Part shown: piece after piece, positions 55,845 through 64,000 of the stretch | Layout: each line of letters starts with the position of its first letter | How positions within the stretch are numbered: the stretch's first letter is position 1 | Assembly: GCA_963836375.1 (NCBI GenBank) | Contig: CAWIJK010000001.1 | Span: 744,001-808,000, forward strand | Direction of reading: 5' to 3' | Source of the DNA: CAWIJK01 sp963836375 | Lineage (GTDB): Bacteria > Actinomycetota > Acidimicrobiia > Acidimicrobiales > RAAP-2 | Length of the DNA: 64,000 nucleotides | Made by a program: the position numbers and the translations under genes | Notes under the pieces: model-generated | Told to the model about the DNA's origin: nothing | Databases searched by the model: none | What the model saw: the letters and a program-made list of their open reading frames with translations, nothing else

Positions 55845-56906
55845 TCACGGGCTGACCGTCAGGACCAGGTGCTGGGTCGTGGTGCCGGCCCGGTTCCGGG
55901 CCCGCAGGGTCACCGTGGTCGTCCGCCCGGCGGTCCCCGTCGGGGTCCCGGCCACGGTGGCCGTCCCGTTGAGGTGGTCGACCAAGGAGAGGCCGGGCGG
56001 CAGGCCGAGCGCCGAGATCGCCGGGGTGGGGTACCCAGCGGCGGCCACGGTGACCGGTGGCATCGGGGCCCCGGCGGTGGCCGAGAGACTGGCGGGAGCG
56101 CTGGTGATGGTCGGCACCTCGTCGATCCTCAGCCGCACCGCCGCGGTGGCCGGGGCCGAGATCCCGTTGGACGCGGTGATCGTCACCAGGTACGACCCCC
56201 CAGTGCCCGGGCTCGGGGTGCCCTCGAGGGTCGCTGAGCCGTTGGCCCCCGCCACCAGGCTCACCCCGGCCGGCAGCGGTGAGGATTGGATCGTCGGGAC
56301 CGGGAAGCCCGAGGCGCTCACGACGCTGTACACCGGCAGCCCCACCCTGGCGTTGATCACGCTGCGGGCCCGCAAGACGGGCGGGCTGGCCACGGTCAGC
56401 GCGAGGCGCTGGGCCGTCGAGGCGCCGGCGGCCGAGGCGTTGAGCGCCACCGGGTGCAACCCAACCTGACGGGAGGCGGCAACGCCCGAGATGGTGGCGG
56501 TGCAGGTCGCCAGGTGATCGGCCAGCGAGAGCCCGGCCGGCAGGCCCTGGGCGCTGATGGCGACGAGCGCCGGACAGGTCGTGCTCACGGTGAACTGGAA
56601 CGGGGCACCGGCCACGGCGACCGCCGAGCCGGCACTGGTGAAGGCGAGCGGCACCTGGGTGGTCGTGGTGGTGGTGCTCGACCCCGACGAGGCGCGGCCC
56701 GTCGCCGGGGTCGAGGTCGGGGCCTTCGCGGTGCCGGCGGTTGTCGAACTCGAACGAGCCGACGCCCGCGGCGAGTTCGCCTTCGGCGTGGCGGTGCTGC
56801 ACGCCGCGGCGAGAACGGCGAGGGCCCCGACGGAGAGGACCCTGGCGAGAGTCGATCCCGGTCGTCGGGGCCGTCCGGCGCGCCGTCGGGGCGGCGCCGG
56901 GCTCAC
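55845..56906 (-). CDS. lipoprotein with putative-Ig (He_PIG-like) repeats
   Basis: 353 residues from GTG 56904-56906; the frame is open to 57131 but that part overlaps the small membrane-protein gene. An Arg-rich stretch and hydrophobic core end in lipobox LAAAC. A Thr/Ser-rich linker with a run of six Thr follows, then three beta-sandwich units with the He_PIG pattern (GLPAGLSL, ATISGV; PAGVSLV, ATLEGTPSPGTGG; GLPPGLSL, ATVAGTPTGTAG). Such modules occur in exported adhesins and enzymes. The start is uncertain by some tens of codons. It lies just downstream of, and on the same strand as, the 56983 gene. Confidence 0.72.
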   Translation of the reverse strand: MSPAPPRRRAGRPRRPGSTLARVLSVGALAVLAAACSTATPKANSPRASARSSSTTAGTAKAPTSTPATGRASSGSSTTTTTTQVPLAFTSAGSAVAVAGAPFQFTVSTTCPALVAISAQGLPAGLSLADHLATCTATISGVAASRQVGLHPVALNASAAGASTAQRLALTVASPPVLRARSVINARVGLPVYSVVSASGFPVPTIQSSPLPAGVSLVAGANGSATLEGTPSPGTGGSYLVTITASNGISAPATAAVRLRIDEVPTITSAPASLSATAGAPMPPVTVAAAGYPTPAISALGLPPGLSLVDHLNGTATVAGTPTGTAGRTTTVTLRARNRAGTTTQHLVLTVSP

Positions 56907-56982
56907 CGTGGTGTCGGTCCGAGTGGACCCGGATCCCGAGTTCGCTGGGGCCGACGAGCCGACGACGAACCGGGGCCAGCGC

Positions 56983-57306
56983 CTATTGGGCAGGGGGCCC
57001 CGCAGGCGACGAGTTACCCGACAAGAGATCGCCGGCGGACGTCGGAGCCGGCGGTGCCGAGTCCTTCCGGGTGAAGCGGATCGTGAGGACCACGGCGGCG
57101 GCGATGCAGACCACGGCGACCAGTGCCGCACCAGCGCCCCCCTTGTGGTAGTGCCCGGTGCCCACGGCGGGGTGGCCGACCTCCAGGGCGTGGTGGCCGG
57201 GGAAGAAACTGGGCAGCGAGTGGATCGGTTCGCTGAAGTACACGATGGCCGCGATGGCCGCGAGAACGCCGACGACTGCGAGGATCACGACTCCGAGCCA
57301 TTTCAC
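56983..57306 (-). CDS. small two-helix membrane protein
   Basis: 107 residues from ATG 57304-57306 (MKWLGVVILAVVGVLAAIA). Two membrane helices (about 4-24 and 61-82) enclose a loop with several His (FFPGHHALEVGHPAVGTGHYH). The C-terminal tail is polar and Pro/Ser-rich. No family recognised. The His-rich loop might bind metal, but this is only composition. Confidence 0.7.
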   Translation of the reverse strand: MKWLGVVILAVVGVLAAIAAIVYFSEPIHSLPSFFPGHHALEVGHPAVGTGHYHKGGAGAALVAVVCIAAAVVLTIRFTRKDSAPPAPTSAGDLLSGNSSPAGPPAQ

Positions 57307-57597
57307 GGCCGGGAGTATACCGACCGAATGGGGGCGGTGCCCGGGATCGTCGGCCGGGGGCCGGCGGCTGCGCCCGGGCGCCGGCCGTCGGCCCCGGACG
57401 GAGGGCCAACCCGTAGACTGCCCCGAACAGGGGGTTTGGCCGTGGGGACCGGGAACAGCCCGGTCATGGCGCCTCCGACTGCGAACGCCACCGGATGCCT
57501 CCCGACCCAGCCGTGGATCATCGACCGTCCGCCCTCACCGCTCGTCGCTCGGGGGCGGAGCGGACCTTGGAGCCACCCCTCGAGCCCGCCCCCGGCC

Positions 57598-58362
57598 GTG
57601 ACTGACAGCCGAGACCCGCGACGTCAGGGCCCGGGGGACCCCCACCGTTCGCCCGGCGAGCCACGACCCGGTGAGCCGGGCGGGGCCCCGGTGGCGGGCG
57701 CCGCCGGCGTCACCACGGGACCGGGGGACGCGGGGGACGCCGGCGTCGTCGCCCGACTCCACGCCGGACAGATCACCGAGGGGTTCTTGTCCTTCCTCGG
57801 TCCGCGATTCTTGCGCCTCTTGTACCGTCGCATCGCCCGGTCACCCGAGTCCTTCCTCCTCGTGGCCCAGTCGCCGGGTGGTGGCGTGATCGGGTACGTC
57901 GCGGGCTCCTCTGACGTCGGGCGCCTCTACCGGCGCTTCGTCGTACGCGACGGCCCGGCGGCCGCGGTGGCGGCCGCCGGCCGCCTGGCCCGATCCGGTC
58001 GCCGGGTCGCAGAGACGTTCCACCACGGGTCGTCGGGTGTCGGGCAGGGCCGGGGCACCGAGCTCCTGGCCATCGCCGTCGACCCCGACTGGACCGGGAA
58101 GCGGGTCGGCCGGTCCCTTGTGGCCGCCTTCTTGGCCGAGGTGACCCGCCGCGGCGGCGACGCCGCCTACGTCGTGGTGGCCGCCGACAACGCCCGGGCC
58201 ATCGCCTTGTACCGACGGGCCGGCTTCACGCCGGTGGGGCGCTTCGAGCTCCACGCCGGGGTCACGTCGCTCCTGATGCAGTGGGACCGTGGCGACGATG
58301 GGCAGGGCGGGCCGGGGCCGGCCGGTCCGGGGCCGGGCGGGCCGGGGCCGGGCGGTCCGTGA
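57598..58362 (+). CDS. GNAT-family N-acetyltransferase
   Basis: 254 residues from GTG 57598; an ATG at 57466 in the same frame would add 44 residues of Pro/Ser-rich sequence. After a low-complexity start (about 45 residues) the GNAT fold begins with VVARLHAGQITEGFLSFLG. The acetyl-CoA loop is VDPDWTGKRVGRSL and is followed by NARAIALYRRAGFTPVGRF, the classic C-terminal motif. The tail is a Gly-Pro repeat. It overlaps the next gene by GTGA, which couples it to a glycan-lipid-initiating enzyme, so an amino-sugar substrate is plausible (inference). Confidence 0.82.
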   Translation: MTDSRDPRRQGPGDPHRSPGEPRPGEPGGAPVAGAAGVTTGPGDAGDAGVVARLHAGQITEGFLSFLGPRFLRLLYRRIARSPESFLLVAQSPGGGVIGYVAGSSDVGRLYRRFVVRDGPAAAVAAAGRLARSGRRVAETFHHGSSGVGQGRGTELLAIAVDPDWTGKRVGRSLVAAFLAEVTRRGGDAAYVVVAADNARAIALYRRAGFTPVGRFELHAGVTSLLMQWDRGDDGQGGPGPAGPGPGGPGPGGP

Positions 58363-59321
58363 ACACGTACCTGCTGGCGGCGATCGCCCTTGGGGTCACG
58401 CTGGCCGTGACGCCGGTCGTCATCGCCGCCGCCCGCCGGAGCGGGATCGTGGACCGGCCCGGCGTCCTCAAGCCCCAGGAGAGACCGGTCCCCTATCTCG
58501 GGGGCGTGGCCGTGCTGGCCGGCACCGCGGTCGGGGCGGCGGTGGGCCGGCCCGAGGTGCTGGTGCCCCTGGGCGGGGCCACCGCGCTCGGGGTGGCCGA
58601 CGACCGTTTCGACCTGCCGCCCCTGGTGCGCCTGCTCGGTCAGGTCGCCGTCGGGGCGGCGGTGGTCGCGACCTGCCCGGTCCACCTTCCCGGACTGGCG
58701 GCCGCCGTCGGGCTGGTGGCGGTGACGGTGCTCGTGATCAACGGGGTCAACCTCATCGACGGCCTCGACATGCTGGCCGCCGGGGTGGTGGGGGTGGCCT
58801 CGCTCGGCTTCGCCCTCTTGGTGCACGGGTGGGGTCGACAGCTGGCCGTGGCCCTGGCCGGCGCCCTGGTGGGCTTCCTCTTCTACAACCGGCCCCCCGC
58901 CCGGGTCTACCTGGGCGACGGGGGTTCGTACCTGCTGGGATCGTCCCTGGCCGTACTGCTGGGCGCCGCCTGGGCCCCCGGGGTCCCCCCCGAGCGGTCG
59001 GCGGCCGCCCTGGCCCTGGTGGCGGTGCCGGCGGCCGAGGTGGCCTTCGCCATGGTGCGGCGGCTCCGTGGCCGCCGCTCGGTCCTGGCCGGGGACCGGG
59101 GGCACCCCTACGACCGCCTGGTGGACCGGGGCTGGCCCCGCCCGGCGGCCAGCCTCGGCTACATCGGCACCGAGGCGGTCATCGCCGCCGCCGCCGTGGC
59201 CGCCGCTCTCCGGGGCACGACGGCCACCGCGGTGGTCGTCGACGTGGCCGCCGCCGCCCTCCTGGTCGCCCTGGCCGCGCTGACCGGGAGCCTCACCCCC
59301 GACGGCGATGCCCTAGCGTGA
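58359..59321 (+). CDS. polyprenyl-phosphate N-acetylhexosamine-1-phosphate transferase (WecA/TagO/MraY family)
   Basis: 320 residues from GTG 58359, overlapping the GNAT stop; the frame is open upstream only through the Gly-Pro-rich tail of that gene. About 10 membrane segments. Family motifs: KPQERPVPYLGG, the Mg-binding GVADDRFDLPP, NGVNLIDGLDMLA and RVYLGDGGSYLLG, and the later cytoplasmic loop GDRGHPYDRLVDRG with the His-containing HIH-like site. The enzyme transfers a GlcNAc-1-P type sugar to undecaprenyl or decaprenyl phosphate, starting glycan assembly at the inner face of the membrane. Confidence 0.9.
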   Translation: MNTYLLAAIALGVTLAVTPVVIAAARRSGIVDRPGVLKPQERPVPYLGGVAVLAGTAVGAAVGRPEVLVPLGGATALGVADDRFDLPPLVRLLGQVAVGAAVVATCPVHLPGLAAAVGLVAVTVLVINGVNLIDGLDMLAAGVVGVASLGFALLVHGWGRQLAVALAGALVGFLFYNRPPARVYLGDGGSYLLGSSLAVLLGAAWAPGVPPERSAAALALVAVPAAEVAFAMVRRLRGRRSVLAGDRGHPYDRLVDRGWPRPAASLGYIGTEAVIAAAAVAAALRGTTATAVVVDVAAAALLVALAALTGSLTPDGDALA

Positions 59322-59403
59322 ACGCCGGCTCCCAGCGCCCCGGGCGCCGCCGAGGAGAGCGCCAGCCGATGCCTGTCACACCACCGTCTCGGGCCGTGAC
59401 CAG

Positions 59404-60537
59404 ATGACCAGGGTCTACCTGTCCCCGCCCGACGTCGGCTCCGACGAGCGCCGCATGGTCCTCGAGGCGATCGACTCCAACTGGATCGCCCCGCTCGGCC
59501 CCGACGTGGATGCCTTCGAGCGCGAGGTGGCCGAACTGAGCGGGGTCGACCACGCCGTCGCTCTCTCGAGCGGCACCGCGGCCCTCCACCTGGCCCTGTT
59601 GCTGCTGGGCGTCGGCCCCGGGGACGACGTGCTCGTGCCGTCGTTCACCTTCGTGGCCACGGCCTCGCCGGTCTGCTCCCTCGGGGCCCGCCCGATCTTC
59701 GTGGACTCCTCGGCGGACTCGTGGAACATCGACCCCGACCTGGTCGAGCGCGAGCTGGCCGAGCGGGCCAAGCGCAACGAGCTCCCCGCGGCGTTGGTCA
59801 CCGTCGACCTGTACGGCCAGTCGGCCGACTACGGGCCGTTGGTGGACCTCAGCCGTCGCTACGGGGTCCCGCTGGTGGAGGACGCGGCCGAGGCCCTCGG
59901 CGCCTCCTACCACGCCCAGCCCCTCGGGTCCTTCGGCGACGCCGGCGTCTTCTCGTTCAACGGGAACAAGATCATCACCACCAGCGGTGGCGGCATGCTG
60001 GTCACCGGGTCGGCCGAGATGGCGGCCCGGGCCCGCCACCTGGCCACCCAGGCCCGGGAGCCCTTCGCCCACTACGAGCACAACGAGCTCGGCTTCAACT
60101 ACCGCCTGAGCAACCTGCTGGCCGCCCTGGGGCGCGCCCAGCTGCGCACGCTGCCGGCGCGGATCGAACGCCGACACCAGATCAACGCCACCTACCGGGC
60201 CGAGCTCGGCGACCTGCCGGGCATCTCGTTCATGCCGGTGGCCCCCTACGGCCAGCCCAACTACTGGCTCACCTGCATCCTGGTCGATCCCGGCCGCTTC
60301 GGGGCCGACCGGGAGGACCTGCGCCTCGCCCTCGAGGCCGACGACATCGAGTCGCGGCCCCTGTGGAAACCGCTGCACCTCCAGCCGGTCTTCGCCGGCT
60401 CGCCGGTCGTCGGTGGCGCGGTGTGCGCCGGCATCTTCGAACGCGGCCTGTGCCTGCCCAGCGGATCGAGCCTCTCAGGAGACGACCTGGCCCGGGTCAT
60501 CCGGATCGTCCGGGGCACCCGGGGGACCGAGGGCTGA
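59404..60537 (+). CDS. DegT/DnrJ/EryC1/StrS-type sugar aminotransferase
   Basis: 377 residues from ATG 59404. PLP-enzyme motifs: SNWIAPLGPDVDAFE, ALSSGTAALHLALL, PSFTFVATASPV, VEDAAEALGASY (Asp that holds the pyridine N) and SFNGNKIITTSGGGM, with the Schiff-base Lys. The length fits PglE/PseC/WecE-type enzymes. It aminates a 4-keto-6-deoxy sugar nucleotide of the kind made by the dehydratase at 4482. With the formyltransferase and GNAT genes this allows N-formyl or N-acetyl amino sugars. Confidence 0.92.
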   Translation: MTRVYLSPPDVGSDERRMVLEAIDSNWIAPLGPDVDAFEREVAELSGVDHAVALSSGTAALHLALLLLGVGPGDDVLVPSFTFVATASPVCSLGARPIFVDSSADSWNIDPDLVERELAERAKRNELPAALVTVDLYGQSADYGPLVDLSRRYGVPLVEDAAEALGASYHAQPLGSFGDAGVFSFNGNKIITTSGGGMLVTGSAEMAARARHLATQAREPFAHYEHNELGFNYRLSNLLAALGRAQLRTLPARIERRHQINATYRAELGDLPGISFMPVAPYGQPNYWLTCILVDPGRFGADREDLRLALEADDIESRPLWKPLHLQPVFAGSPVVGGAVCAGIFERGLCLPSGSSLSGDDLARVIRIVRGTRGTEG

Positions 60538-60626
60538 TCGCCATCCCCTCGCGCCAGCCCGGCCACCGGCCAGCGCGCCCGGCCGTCTGCCCGGCCGGCT
60601 CAGCCCGGCCGTCTCAGCGGGGCCTC

Positions 60627-62465
60627 TCAGCGGAGCCGGCGCAGGCGCCGCTCGATGCTCCGCCCGGTCGGTCGGTAGCGGAGGTCCGAGACCGGACTGA
60701 GCCTGGTCCGCCAGTCGAGCTCGGCGTCGAGGGTCGAGGTGCCGAGAGCGATCCGCAGCAGCCGTGACAAGAGCATGGGGGCGCCGAGCACCTCGTCGCC
60801 GCTCCGCCCGGCGAGCAAGGGCCCCATGCCCTTGTTCCACAGCATCACCGTGACCGGCGACGAGGCCAGGACTCGGGCCGGCGACTGGTAGGGCGAGAGG
60901 AACCGCCGCCAGGCGAACCACAAGACAGGGGCCACCTCGGGCGCGGGCATGTTGGCGTAGTCGGCCTGGCGCATGAGCGGGAAGAAGGCCCCCGACCCGA
61001 TGTCGTTCCACCCGAGGGTGTTCCAGTCCTCGCACCCGGCCAGGACCCGCTCTTGGTTCTCGATCCACCTTCCCACCAGGGTCGACCCGGCCGGAGCGGC
61101 GAAGAGGTTGTTGAAGAACCGCCCCCGGACGTCCCTCCCCCACGACGCCAGCTCGTGGCCGTCGAGGTAGCGGTCCAGGGCCTCGAGCCCGCGCATGGCG
61201 ATGCAGTCGGCGTCGATCCACAGGCCTCCGTAGCGGTAGACGAGGCGGGTCCGCGCGTAGTCGGCCCGCTGGGCCGGGACCTTCAGGCGCTCCCAGACCT
61301 GGCGGTCGAGGTCGGGCAGCCAGTCGAAGACGCTGTGTTCGTCGAGGACGTGGAGGGTCTTGTTCGGGCCGAGGTGGCGCCGGACGGTCTCGCGGCACAA
61401 GAGCAGATAGGCCGGGCATTGCCGGCCCGGGAGGTCCTCCCAGTACATCCAGACGTGGGGGGCCGGCCCCGGTGGGGGGCCGGCGGGCTCATCGCCCAAC
61501 GCTGCGACCGGGTGAAGCTCCCCGGGTCCGGGGGGTCGCCCGTCCGTGCCGGTCAGCGGCCACCGGCCACCGGCCACAACGTGAGGTCGAGCGACGGGCA
61601 CGAGCTTGGCCAGCGCCTCGACGTCGGGGGCGAAGATGTCGGTCAGCCGGCCGACCACTTCTGCGTCCAGGCGGCCCTTGTCCTCCACCGTCTTGTTCAC
61701 CGGGCGCTCGATGTCCGCCGGGCGGTGGTCGGGGTCGAGGCCCAAGAACCGGTAGGTCCGGGCCAGCTCCTCGGCCGGGGCACTCACGCACCGCTCATAC
61801 TGCATGATCAGGATCTGCTCGGCCGGGAAGTGGTCCATCCACCGGCGCAGGTTGTCCGCGTACAGACTGTGACCGACCGCCTCGGCCATGGCGGCCCCGA
61901 CATGCTGGGCGCCGTAGCGGATGGCTCCGGCGTAGCCGGAGCGGAACCGCTGGATCGGGTCGCGCAAGATGAGCAGGATCCTGGCCTCCGGAGCGGCCCG
62001 GGCCACGAGCGGCGGCACCCAGGGGTAGTAGAGGTAGTCCGGCGTCCACTCCCCGGTGATCGTCCCGGTCTTGTGGGGGAACCAGCGGTGGTAGTCGTCC
62101 ACGTCCGCCGGTCCGAAGGGCTCGGCCCCGAAACGGGCGAAGAAGTGGCGCTCCTTTTGGATGGGCCCGAAGAAGTAGCGGTCCCTCGGGGTGGACAGCA
62201 GATGGGAGACCCCGGGGTGGTTGATGACCAGGCGCCACCACCAGGTGGTCCCGGCCTTCTGCACCCCGATCCCCACGAAGTCCGGGGGTCCGCTTACCTC
62301 TCCGGGCTCGAGTGCCGGGGGGTCGTGGAAGTCGAAGCCGACCTCCCAGGCGTAGTAGCGACCCATGCGGTGCCGCAAGGCCCGCCGCAGCGCCGGGGGA
62401 GCCGCCTTGTGGACCCCCAGCGGAAGGTCCCGCAGGCCCTTCGCGACCTCATCGCGCACCCCCAT
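60627..62465 (-). CDS. fusion of sulfotransferase and DXD glycosyltransferase
   Basis: 612 residues from ATG 62463-62465. The N-terminal half is a PAPS-dependent sulfotransferase: GIGVQKAGTTWWWRLV (5'-phosphosulfate loop, near residue 67-80), YFFGPIQKERHFF and LRDPIQRFRSGYAGA (3'-phosphate site, near 170). After a Pro/Gly-rich linker (about 310-335) comes a capsular-polysaccharide-synthesis/GT32-like glycosyltransferase: VWMYWEDLPGRQCPAYL, QRADYARTRLVYRYGGLWID and the DAD catalytic motif near 408. One chain could extend and sulfate a glycan. Both motif sets look intact. Confidence 0.88.
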   Translation of the reverse strand: MGVRDEVAKGLRDLPLGVHKAAPPALRRALRHRMGRYYAWEVGFDFHDPPALEPGEVSGPPDFVGIGVQKAGTTWWWRLVINHPGVSHLLSTPRDRYFFGPIQKERHFFARFGAEPFGPADVDDYHRWFPHKTGTITGEWTPDYLYYPWVPPLVARAAPEARILLILRDPIQRFRSGYAGAIRYGAQHVGAAMAEAVGHSLYADNLRRWMDHFPAEQILIMQYERCVSAPAEELARTYRFLGLDPDHRPADIERPVNKTVEDKGRLDAEVVGRLTDIFAPDVEALAKLVPVARPHVVAGGRWPLTGTDGRPPGPGELHPVAALGDEPAGPPPGPAPHVWMYWEDLPGRQCPAYLLLCRETVRRHLGPNKTLHVLDEHSVFDWLPDLDRQVWERLKVPAQRADYARTRLVYRYGGLWIDADCIAMRGLEALDRYLDGHELASWGRDVRGRFFNNLFAAPAGSTLVGRWIENQERVLAGCEDWNTLGWNDIGSGAFFPLMRQADYANMPAPEVAPVLWFAWRRFLSPYQSPARVLASSPVTVMLWNKGMGPLLAGRSGDEVLGAPMLLSRLLRIALGTSTLDAELDWRTRLSPVSDLRYRPTGRSIERRLRRLR

Positions 62466-62553
62466 CGCCTAAGACTGCCACACCGGTCTCGGCCCACCGG
62501 CACGACCAGCGGATCGTGGCCGGGGTCACCGGCCCGGGGTCACCGGCCCGTGG

Positions 62554-63783
62554 TCACCGGACCGGGCGGTCCTGGGCCTGCGGTGAGCGCCCGGGCGCCG
62601 ACGGCGAGGTGGAGCGGGCGGGGGTGTGCTCGGCCAGGGCGCCGAGGAACTGGTCGGTGGCCCGGGCCCAGGTGCACTCGAGCGCCCGCCGACGGGCGGC
62701 GTGCTTGGCCGCGGCCAGACTGGCCGGATCGCTCGCCCACTCCTCGAGTACCTGGGCCGCGGCGGCCGGATCGTCGGCGGCGACGATGCGGGCGGCGCCC
62801 CCGGCCGCCTCGGGGATACCGCCGCGCTCGGTGGCCACCACCGCGCAGCCCGACGCCATCGCCTCGAGCACCACCAGCGGGAAGGGATCGTCCCAGCGCG
62901 AGAGCACGCAGACGACGTCGTGGGCCCGAACGATCGCCGTGACCTGGTCGCGGTCGACGTGGGGCAGGTGGTGGGCCCCGGCCGCCTGCAGCTCGGCCAC
63001 GAAGTCGTCGGCCCACGAACCCTGATCCACCCCCGGCGTCGGGGCGAACCAGGGGCTTCCCACGACGTCGAGTTCGACGGCCAGGCCCTCGGACCGGAGC
63101 CGTCGCACCGCCTCGAGCGCGGTGTCGGCCCCCTTGCGGCGGTCGAGCCGACCCAGGCACAACACCCGCAGCGGCGTGGCCGGGGCGTCGAATCCCGGGC
63201 GGGGGTGGAAGGCCTCGGAGTCGACGCCGTTGTGGATGGGGACCACCCGCGATGGATCGAGCCCCAATTTCGGACCGACCTTGGTTGCGATGAACCGGCT
63301 GACCGTGACCACCAGGTCGGCGTCGTCAGCGGGCCGGTGTCGACGGGGGAGCCGGTAGGGCTCGTTGTGCATCCACAGCACCACCGTGGCCTTCGGCGCC
63401 CACCGGCGCAGGTAGCGGAGCACGAACGGATCGTTGTGGACGACCACCACCTCGGGGGGGGCCGTGGCCAGCCGGAGCTGGCGGCGCAGTGCCCGCAGGT
63501 AGGTGGTCGTGGCCGGCCACGGCCAGCCGAAGACCCGGTTGAGGACCGACTCGGTCTTCCAGCGAATCTTGGCCCTCGGGGTCGACGGCCAGGGGATGGC
63601 GCCCAACGAGACGAACTCGGCGCCGGTCTCGGGCCGACGGGTACGGTCGGAACGGGCGGCCACGGTCACGTCGTGACCCTGGGCGACCAGTTCGCGTGCC
63701 AAGGCGGCGACCACGGTGGCCACCGCACCGCCGGTCTCGGTCGAGTACAGCTCGCGGGGGGTGCAGAGCTGCCAGATCCTCAC
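62554..63783 (-). CDS. family 4 glycosyltransferase
   Basis: 409 residues from GTG 63781-63783, with GGGAGG six bases upstream; the frame is open further upstream through a short Arg/Gly/His repeat that is probably not translated. The GT-B N-terminal domain starts VRIWQLCTPRELYSTETGG with a glycine-rich acceptor loop. The donor domain has VLCLGRLDRRKGADTALEAV and DDPFPLVVLEAMASGCAVVA, the E-x7-E pattern of GT4 retaining enzymes, then GGIPEAAGG. It probably adds a sugar from a nucleotide donor at the cytoplasmic face. It is next to, and on the same strand as, the sulfotransferase fusion. Confidence 0.9.
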   Translation of the reverse strand: MRIWQLCTPRELYSTETGGAVATVVAALARELVAQGHDVTVAARSDRTRRPETGAEFVSLGAIPWPSTPRAKIRWKTESVLNRVFGWPWPATTTYLRALRRQLRLATAPPEVVVVHNDPFVLRYLRRWAPKATVVLWMHNEPYRLPRRHRPADDADLVVTVSRFIATKVGPKLGLDPSRVVPIHNGVDSEAFHPRPGFDAPATPLRVLCLGRLDRRKGADTALEAVRRLRSEGLAVELDVVGSPWFAPTPGVDQGSWADDFVAELQAAGAHHLPHVDRDQVTAIVRAHDVVCVLSRWDDPFPLVVLEAMASGCAVVATERGGIPEAAGGAARIVAADDPAAAAQVLEEWASDPASLAAAKHAARRRALECTWARATDQFLGALAEHTPARSTSPSAPGRSPQAQDRPVR

Positions 63784-63805
63784 CGCACGCCTCCCGGGCG
63801 CCCGT

Positions 63806-63841
63806 CCGTGCACTCTGCCGTGCGCTCTGCCGTGCGCTCTG
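63806..63841. repeat. three 12-bp tandem repeats
   Basis: ccgtgcactctg, ccgtgcgctctg and ccgtgcgctctg in a row, between the GT4 start and the window end. They lie upstream of the preferred start codon. Confidence 0.85.
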
Positions 63842-63965
63842 TCCCGACCGGTACCCGTCCAGGTGTCCCCCACGGTTCCACAGTGCCCGGAGGCTAGCGC
63901 CGTGCCCCGGGGCGGGGCCGGCCGGTCACGATGTCCCCGCCGGTCGGGCCCTCGCGGCGTTGCCG

Positions 63966-63971
63966 TAGTAT
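63966..63971 (+). promoter_or_regulatory. -10 box TAGTAT for a leaderless message
   Basis: TAGTAT ends seven bases before an ATG at 63979, with no ribosome binding site between them. No clear -35 is visible 17 bases upstream. Confidence 0.4.
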
Positions 63972-63978
63972 TCGCCGG

Positions 63979-64000
63979 ATGGACCCAAGGCTCGAGCGGG
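63979..64000 (+). CDS. start of a further gene, cut by the window edge
   Basis: ATG 63979 opens MDPRLER and runs to the end of the window. The only support is the -10 box in front of it and the divergent position relative to the GT4 gene. No function can be given. Confidence 0.35.

Noticed and set aside
56907..57131. Longer start for the He_PIG lipoprotein
   Set aside because: It would overlap the small membrane-protein gene and put about 75 Arg/Pro-rich residues before the signal peptide.
1..64000. tRNA, rRNA, riboswitch, toxin-antitoxin or phage-defence genes
   Set aside because: I looked through the intergenic regions and open frames and saw no cloverleaf, known riboswitch core or defence-family motif; weak cases cannot be excluded by eye.

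Overview
The window looks like part of the chromosome of a GC-rich actinobacterium. Genes are dense, there are many GTG and TTG starts with GGAGG-type ribosome binding sites, several ATGA/GTGA gene overlaps, and a few TANNNT boxes only 7-9 bases ahead of start codons, as in leaderless actinobacterial messages. From memory, the secreted repeat motif GYWxVASDGGxFxFG is typical of Acidimicrobiia. That placement is an inference. I saw no tRNA, rRNA, CRISPR array or phage gene set.

Left half (1-31.7 kb): an exopolysaccharide or surface-glycan locus. Two tandem Wzz/BY-kinase-like chain-length proteins (1-4059, minus) are divergent from a nucleotide-sugar operon (4482-10752, plus): membrane 4,6-dehydratase, UDP-sugar 6-dehydrogenase, 4-epimerase-like SDR, formyltransferase-like protein and polysaccharide deacetylase. 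Two almost identical IS3-family elements in opposite orientation (11003-12240 intact, 16350-17453 truncated) bracket a multi-pass membrane protein and an acyltransferase. Next come an OafA-type acyltransferase with an SGNH domain, galE, a GT2 enzyme, glf (galactofuranose supply), two more multi-pass membrane proteins, a GT2-methyltransferase fusion, a 2OG-Fe(II) oxygenase and a second methyltransferase.

Middle (32.3-57.3 kb): mostly exported proteins. A giant protein of about 3,067 residues (minus, 41493-32288) carries 20 nearly identical 87-residue IPT/TIG units, interrupted by two +1 frameshifts at chimeric repeat junctions. A divergent partner gene (41836-44730) has a consensus promoter and a one-base frameshift close to its end. 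A third large protein (51076-55656) has 14 FG-GAP-like repeats and three Ig-like domains. All three end in, or contain, exactly six copies of the same 42-45-residue GYW...SDGG repeat, which I read as a six-bladed beta-propeller. Around them lie a secreted protein of unknown family, a membrane-anchored coiled-coil protein, two lipoproteins, a small membrane protein and an O-antigen-ligase/Wzy-like protein with TPRs.

Right end (57.4-64 kb): a second glycan cluster with a GNAT acetyltransferase, a WecA/MraY-type phosphoglycosyltransferase, a DegT-type aminotransferase, a sulfotransferase-glycosyltransferase fusion and a GT4 glycosyltransferase, then the first codons of another gene. Together the genes could make, modify (acyl, formyl, methyl, sulfate), polymerise and length-control a surface polysaccharide. 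The propeller/IPT proteins are candidates for the matching surface layer or adhesin components; this functional link is inferred from proximity only.
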